From: Campylobacteraceae bacterium
Lineage (GTDB): Bacteria; Campylobacterota; Campylobacteria; Campylobacterales; Sulfurovaceae
Length of the DNA: 11,570 bases
Assembly (NCBI GenBank): GCA_027063105.1
Contig: JAMOSL010000091.1
Location: forward strand, 1-11,570
Direction of reading: 5' to 3'
Below the pieces are notes generated by a model. That model made no database searches, had not been told where the DNA came from, and saw only the letters and a list, made by a program, of their open reading frames with translations. This document shows positions 7,598-11,570 of this stretch, in pieces. The position numbers were made by a program, and so were the translations under genes. Positions within the stretch are counted from its first letter, which is position 1, and every line of letters begins with the position of its first letter.

Positions 7598-7665
7598 TCT
7601 ATAAAAAAATATATAAATAGCCTTTTTGTGCTTAAAAACTAATCATAAAATTAAAATAAACACTT

Positions 7666-7682
7666 ATTATATAGGCTATAAT
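7666..7682. promoter_or_regulatory. Back-to-back -10 elements of the nirA/narK divergent promoters
   Basis: ATTATA (7666-7671, TATAAT on the minus strand) and TATAAT (7677-7682, plus strand) face outward with only 5 bases between them, forming a perfect inverted repeat with 6-base arms. The plus-strand element would drive narK with a start near 7689 and a leader of about 45 bases. The minus-strand one would drive nirA with a leader of about 90 bases. Neither has a good -35 box. The two polymerases could not bind at once, so transcription in the two directions may be mutually exclusive or depend on an activator. Confidence 0.45.
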
Positions 7683-7701
7683 GCATCTACAAATTTAAAT
7701 T

Positions 7702-7719
7702 GCTTAATAAAAATTAAGC
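7702..7719. promoter_or_regulatory. Dyad with CRP/FNR-family geometry in the narK leader
   Basis: GCTTAAT (7702-7708) and ATTAAGC (7713-7719) are perfect 7-base arms around AAAA. The core TTAAT-N4-ATTAA has the 5-4-5 spacing of CRP/FNR-family sites (TTGAT-N4-ATCAA for FNR) with changed inner bases. It lies between the proposed narK transcription start (about 7689) and its ribosome site (7724-7730), where a bound protein would block narK. In RNA it would form a tetraloop hairpin just upstream of the ribosome site. The regulator is unknown. Confidence 0.4.
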
Positions 7720-7734
7720 GTACAAAGGAATATT

Positions 7735-9015
7735 ATGGCAGGATTTAAAGCATTAAAGGGTCAAGGACATGCACCTACACTCTTAGCAGCATTTTTATAT
7801 TTTGACTTTAGTTTTATGGTCTGGACAATGCTGGGCCCACTTTCTACAGAAATAGCAGAGGCTCTTGCAGTCAATGGACATATTATAACTGCTTCAGAGA
7901 AAGCAACACTTCTTTCTGTACCTATATTAGCTGGTGCTTTATTGCGTATTTTACTTGGTTTCTTAGTTGATAAAATTGGTGCTAAAAAAACAGCACTTAT
8001 GTCACAATCTATTGTAATTTTTACACTATTCTTTGCTTATTCACAAGGTGCAAATATAACTTATGACCAACTTATAGCTGTTGCATTAGGTTTAGGATTT
8101 GCTGGAGCTTCATTTGCCGTGGCACTACCACAAGCAGGTCAATGGTATCCCCCAAAACTTCAAGGTATAGTACTTGGTATCGCAGGAGCTGGTAATATAG
8201 GTGTTGTTATAGATTTTCTTTTTGCTCCTAAAATTGCTGAACTATGGGGTTGGGAATCCGTATTCTTGGTAGGTGGAGTTCTTTCAACTATTATCTTTAT
8301 TGCATATTCATTTATGGCAAAAGATGCTCCCAAAGAAGTATATACACCACGCCCTAAAAAGCTTAGAGACTATGGTAAACTCCTTAAAGATAAAGATACT
8401 TGGTGGTTTAGCCTCTTCTATGCAGTAAGTTTTGGTGGATTTGTAGGATTTGCTGGATATATGAAAGTTTATCTAATGAATACTTATCAAGCAGATATGA
8501 GTTCTTTTGGTATTGCTGTATTTGATGAAACAAATGTAAAAGTTATTGCTGGTTATTTTGGTGCATTAACAATCTTTGCAGGAGCAATTTTGCGTCCTGT
8601 AGGTGGAGCAATTGCAGATAAGATGGGTGGGATTAAATCATTATATATATTCTTTGGTTCAGTTGCCACTCTCGCACTAATTAATGCATTAATTCCTCTT
8701 CCATTTTGGTTAGCTATTGTAATTATATTCTTTATAATGGCAAATCTAGGTATGGCAAATGGTGCAGTATTTCAACTTGTACCACAAAGATTTGGAAAAG
8801 ATATAGGTATTATGACAGGTCTTGTAGGTGCAGCTGGAGGTATTGGTGGTACAGCACTTATTCAAACATTTGGTTGGAGTAAAGGAGCATTTGATGGTTA
8901 TAGTGCAGGATTTATTATATTTGCAATAGTAGTTTTAATAGCAATAGCAGGTATTAGTTTTGTAAAAACAAGATGGAGAACAACTTGGGGTGCAAATGCT
9001 GGGGGAATTATATAG
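7735..9015 (+). CDS. narK: NarK/NasA-type nitrate (nitrite) transporter, major facilitator superfamily
   Basis: A 426-residue, 12-helix inner-membrane transporter that brings in nitrate, possibly exchanging nitrite. The nitrate-binding arginines of this family appear as R71 in helix 2 (GALLRILLGFLVDKIG) and R287 in helix 8 (ILRPVGGAIADKMGG). Both carry the MFS 'G...D..G' loop after them. The two nitrate signature regions are recognisable at about 150-164 (AGAGNIGVVIDFLFA) and 362-372 (GLVGAAGGIGG), each changed slightly from the commonest form. Length is usual for single-domain NarK1/NasA. ATG is preceded by AAAGGAA (7724-7730). It is divergent from nirA, and 106 bases separate it from the downstream desaturase. 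Pairing with nirA supports nitrate uptake for assimilation rather than respiration. 'nasA' would be an equally fair name. Confidence 0.93.
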   Translation: MAGFKALKGQGHAPTLLAAFLYFDFSFMVWTMLGPLSTEIAEALAVNGHIITASEKATLLSVPILAGALLRILLGFLVDKIGAKKTALMSQSIVIFTLFFAYSQGANITYDQLIAVALGLGFAGASFAVALPQAGQWYPPKLQGIVLGIAGAGNIGVVIDFLFAPKIAELWGWESVFLVGGVLSTIIFIAYSFMAKDAPKEVYTPRPKKLRDYGKLLKDKDTWWFSLFYAVSFGGFVGFAGYMKVYLMNTYQADMSSFGIAVFDETNVKVIAGYFGALTIFAGAILRPVGGAIADKMGGIKSLYIFFGSVATLALINALIPLPFWLAIVIIFFIMANLGMANGAVFQLVPQRFGKDIGIMTGLVGAAGGIGGTALIQTFGWSKGAFDGYSAGFIIFAIVVLIAIAGISFVKTRWRTTWGANAGGII

Positions 9016-9071
9016 TTTATTAAGATATATATAAGCTCAAACCATGTATAACTTTAAATAATAAATTAAAT

Positions 9072-9091
9072 AAGAGTTTATTGTCTCTTTT
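9072..9091 (+). terminator. Weak hairpin and T-run after narK
   Basis: AAGAG (9072-9076) and CTCTT (9085-9089) can pair around an 8-base loop and are followed by more Ts (to 9092). It is the only hairpin-plus-T arrangement noticed in the 106-base gap after narK. With five pairs it would at best be a partial terminator, letting some transcription pass into the desaturase. Confidence 0.25.
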
Positions 9092-9094
9092 TAA

Positions 9095-9100
9095 TAAAAT
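9095..9100 (+). promoter_or_regulatory. Candidate -10 element for the desaturase-kinase pair
   Basis: TAAAAT, preceded by the T-rich TCTCTTTTTAA, lies about 20 bases before the desaturase start codon and upstream of its AAAGGAA ribosome site (9111-9117). A start near 9107 would give a very short leader. It suggests the desaturase and kinase-phosphatase could be transcribed apart from narK. Pattern match only. Confidence 0.25.
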
Positions 9101-9121
9101 CTATTAACCTAAAGGAAAAAC

Positions 9122-10288
9122 ATGGCACAAGCGTATGCTAAATATGAAGATATTGATAAAAATCAATTTCAAAAAGATATTGAGGAAATTAAAGAAAAAA
9201 TAGGTTCTGTTACATGGGAAGACTATCAACATTTACGTAAATTAGAATTGTGGGGATGGGCTTTCACATTTATAGGCTATATTTTAATGGTTACAACTAT
9301 TGTGCTAGAATCATCTATTATATTAAGTGGATTCTATTTTTGGGGATTAGTTATTATTTCTGGTATATTAATCGGTGTCGGAAATGTATCAAGATGGATG
9401 AATGTAGCTCATCCAATTTTACATGGTGCATATGACAAAGTAGAAAATATACCATATAGATATACGAGAGCTGGTTTTGCAAGAAAGGGAAATAGATTTG
9501 TCCATTGGTTTGATTGGATTACACCTGAAGCATGGGAATATGAACATAATATAATGCATCATTATCATTTAGGAGAGCTTGGCGATCCAGATAATGTAGA
9601 GAGAAATATGCAATGGCTTATTAAATCTAAAATTCCTATGTTTTTTCGTTATTTAATAGTTTATATATTTGTCGCTACTTGGAAATTTACTTATTATGCA
9701 CCAAATACTTTGAGAATCTTAGAGAACAAAGAGAGAAGAAAGAGAAAAGAAGAAGAGCTTGAAAAATATGAGTTTAATCCATTTACAAAAAGTGGTAAAG
9801 AGTTATGGAAAACTTCTCTACTTCCATATTCTGTAGCACATTTTATTCTTCTACCTCTTCTATTTTTTCCATTTGGAGTAGAAGCAATAATAACAGCTCT
9901 TATTATTTCAATAATTGCAGAGTTTGTTGCTAATGCTCATTCATTTATGTTAATCGTACCAAATCACTCTGCTGGAGATATTTATATGTTTAATGAACCA
10001 CATAAGAATCAAGGTGAATTTTATCTTAGACAAATTATGGGGAGCGTTAATTATTATACAGGAACAGATATTATAGATGCTTCACAAGGATTTTTAAATT
10101 ATCAAATAGAACATCATCTATTTCCAAATATACCTCTAAGTTATTATCAAAAAATGCAACCATTAGTTAAAGATATTTGCAAAAAACATAATCTTGAATA
10201 TAGACAAGAGAGCGTATTTAAAAGGATTAATATGACTATAGATTTAATGATAGGAAAAACAAAAGCATTAAGAGTGAATGGAATATAA
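9122..10288 (+). CDS. Membrane fatty acid desaturase-family di-iron enzyme
   Basis: A 388-residue integral-membrane protein with the three histidine boxes of the acyl desaturase/hydroxylase superfamily: HPILH (H97, H101), HNIMHH (H142, H146, H147) and QIEHH (Q328, H331, H332). Extra conserved-type histidines sit at H273 and H282. These ligate two irons that use O2 and electrons to insert a double bond, or hydroxylate, a lipid chain. Membrane segments lie at about 45-65, 68-88, 172-192 and 235-276. A highly charged stretch (201-216) separates the two membrane halves. No fused cytochrome b5 or ferredoxin domain is present, so the electron donor is external. The QxxHH third box is typical of front-end desaturases and related enzymes, but substrate and regiochemistry cannot be told. 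It follows narK by 106 bases and is only 7 bases from the kinase-phosphatase gene. Its role beside nitrate genes is unknown. Confidence 0.85.
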   Translation: MAQAYAKYEDIDKNQFQKDIEEIKEKIGSVTWEDYQHLRKLELWGWAFTFIGYILMVTTIVLESSIILSGFYFWGLVIISGILIGVGNVSRWMNVAHPILHGAYDKVENIPYRYTRAGFARKGNRFVHWFDWITPEAWEYEHNIMHHYHLGELGDPDNVERNMQWLIKSKIPMFFRYLIVYIFVATWKFTYYAPNTLRILENKERRKRKEEELEKYEFNPFTKSGKELWKTSLLPYSVAHFILLPLLFFPFGVEAIITALIISIIAEFVANAHSFMLIVPNHSAGDIYMFNEPHKNQGEFYLRQIMGSVNYYTGTDIIDASQGFLNYQIEHHLFPNIPLSYYQKMQPLVKDICKKHNLEYRQESVFKRINMTIDLMIGKTKALRVNGI

Positions 10289-10295
10289 GAATTAA

Positions 10296-11570
10296 ATGAA
10301 TCAACATAACATTAAAACTACATATTTTTCTCTTGCTAAAGGTAAACAACTTGTAGGCGATGATTATGTTCTTGTAAAAAAATTTGATAATTTGTCTGTA
10401 GCTATAGTTTGTGATGGTGTTGGTTCAGCTATTGAGGGAGCTAATGCTGCTAAAAGAACTGCTACCCAACTTATAAATAGTTTTAAGACTAAGCCTAATA
10501 GTTGGAGTATTCAAAAATCTATAGATAGTTTTCTACATTCTATTAATAGTGTTTTATATCAAGAGTCTATAGAAAATTATGAACGCCCTGAGATTGTTAC
10601 TACAGTTAGTATTGTAGTTATTCAGGGAGATAGATTATATGGAGCAAATGTGGGTGATAGTCGTGTCTACCTATATCGAGAAAATGATTTAACACAACTA
10701 TCTCAAGATCATAGTATGGATGAACAAGGGTATGAAAGTGTATTAACTCAAGCAATTGGGCTAGAAGAGAGTGTATCTCCTTACTATTTTGAAAATATTA
10801 TCCAAAAGGGTGATTTTATACTTTTATGTAGTGATGGACTTTATACTGAATTAGAGAAAGATAAGATAAAAGACAATATTATCTTTGGTGCTTATAATTT
10901 AGTTAAAAGTGCAAGTATAATTAATAATGATAATTTACCAGATGATACAACAGCAGTCACTTTAGAGATAAAGAATATACCTTTAGTTGAGACACTTAAA
11001 AAACAGAATCTTATAATATCTGAAAAATATTCTAAAGGTGAAGTTATAGATGGATATAAGCTTATAAAGCCACTCATTCAAAATAATCTTACTTGGCTTA
11101 GTGAAAAGAAAGGAGTAAGATATGTTATTAAATTTACCTCTTATGAAGCAATAGATGATGAGGTTGCACTTGATTTATTTGTCTCAGAAGCTTGGAATGC
11201 TACTCGTTTGAAAGCAGGATTTTTTCCAAAAGCTGTTATTCCAAAAAAACGAACATATCGTTATTATATTATGGAATATCTCATAGGAACAGATATAAAA
11301 GAATTGATAAAAAAGAGAGTTTTAATTACCGAAGATGCCATAGCTATGACCAAAACTATTTTAAAAGCAGGACAGTATCTTATAAAATATGATTTAGTTC
11401 ATGGAGATATTAAACCCGATAATATAATGATGTTAGATAGAAAAGGTAAACGGCACTTTAAAGTTATAGATTTTGGTTCAATTGTACAAATATATGCTAC
11501 ACAGTCACGAGCAGGTACACCTAGTTACTTAGCACCTGAAAGATTTAAAGGTTCTGCAATATCTGAAAGT
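10296..11570 (+). CDS. Bifunctional PP2C protein phosphatase-Ser/Thr protein kinase (3' end outside window)
   Basis: The frame opens at ATG 10296-10298, 7 bases after the desaturase stop, and stays open for 425 codons to the window end. Residues 1-225 are a PP2C phosphatase: CDGVGS with D40, VGDSRVYLY with D121, LLCSDGL with D180 and PDDTTAV with D216/D217, the expected metal-site aspartates. Residues about 250-425 are a Hanks-type kinase: VIKF with K279, E298 as the likely helix-C partner, HGDIKPDN with catalytic D371 and N376, DFG at 392-394 and GTPSYLAPE at 407-415. The glycine-rich loop is not canonical (KPLIQNNLTWLSEK). HGD replaces HRD, so it is a non-RD kinase. The phosphatase half has no membrane segment and is cytoplasmic. 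The missing C-terminus may hold a membrane anchor. The ribosome site is weak, so translational coupling to the desaturase is likely. Similar fusions sit in nitrate assimilation clusters of some Pseudomonas, suggesting control of nitrate use. Confidence 0.88.
   Translation, partial: MNQHNIKTTYFSLAKGKQLVGDDYVLVKKFDNLSVAIVCDGVGSAIEGANAAKRTATQLINSFKTKPNSWSIQKSIDSFLHSINSVLYQESIENYERPEIVTTVSIVVIQGDRLYGANVGDSRVYLYRENDLTQLSQDHSMDEQGYESVLTQAIGLEESVSPYYFENIIQKGDFILLCSDGLYTELEKDKIKDNIIFGAYNLVKSASIINNDNLPDDTTAVTLEIKNIPLVETLKKQNLIISEKYSKGEVIDGYKLIKPLIQNNLTWLSEKKGVRYVIKFTSYEAIDDEVALDLFVSEAWNATRLKAGFFPKAVIPKKRTYRYYIMEYLIGTDIKELIKKRVLITEDAIAMTKTILKAGQYLIKYDLVHGDIKPDNIMMLDRKGKRHFKVIDFGSIVQIYATQSRAGTPSYLAPERFKGSAISES

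Noticed and set aside
7690..7734. NasT/ANTAR-type antitermination leader before narK
   Set aside because: ANTAR targets are two adjacent hairpins with six-base loops followed by a terminator. Here there is a single hairpin with an AAAA loop and no terminator.
9250..9435. Plus-strand open frame of 61 codons
   Set aside because: An out-of-frame shadow inside the desaturase; no start signal of its own.
10892..11392. Open frames at 10892-11077 (minus) and 11192-11392 (plus)
   Set aside because: Both overlap the phosphatase-kinase gene, which is continuous in another frame from 10296 to the window end with conserved PP2C and kinase motifs.
1..11570. CRISPR array, tRNA/rRNA gene, insertion sequence, phage or defence module
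   Set aside because: No regularly spaced repeats, no tRNA-like cloverleaf in the short gaps, and no transposase, integrase or defence domain seen on either strand. The gaps are all under 170 bases.

Overview
The DNA is strongly AT-rich. Its codon use, T-tract-preceded TATAAT-like -10 elements, and the wording of the MinD and FtsK proteins point to Campylobacterota (the former epsilonproteobacteria). An Arcobacteraceae- or Sulfurimonas-like host is my guess; no rRNA or other marker in the window settles it.

Layout. Positions 1-2041 are a minus-strand unit: minC, minD, minE (overlapping or abutting), then the first 106 codons of a membrane protein resembling Wzz/Wzc polysaccharide co-polymerases. 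From a 71-bp divergent gap (2042-2112) a FtsK/SpoIIIE-type translocase runs rightward (2113-4032). It lacks the C-terminal gamma domain and has several altered core motifs. It converges on a minus-strand pair: nirA (5645-7567), then a DmsB-DmsC-like fusion (4054-5643). Across a 167-bp divergent control region (7568-7734), narK (7735-9015), a membrane fatty acid desaturase (9122-10288) and a PP2C phosphatase-Ser/Thr kinase fusion (10296 to beyond 11570) run rightward.

How the genes fit together. The left part serves division-site placement (MinCDE) and chromosome handling (FtsK). The right part looks like a nitrate assimilation locus: NarK imports nitrate, a molybdenum nitrate reductase not present in this window would make nitrite, and NirA reduces nitrite to ammonium. 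The four-cluster Fe-S/membrane-anchor fusion is a plausible quinol-linked electron source for the missing reductase. The kinase-phosphatase is a plausible regulator; such fusions sit beside nasA/nirB genes in some gammaproteobacteria. The desaturase is an unexpected member.

The most notable points are the gamma-less divergent FtsK, the desaturase/kinase-phosphatase pair behind narK, the fused electron-transfer subunit without its catalytic partner, and a compact divergent promoter region with back-to-back -10 elements and a CRP/FNR-geometry dyad. No tRNA, rRNA, CRISPR array, insertion sequence or phage gene was seen, and no gene-free stretch exceeds 170 bp.
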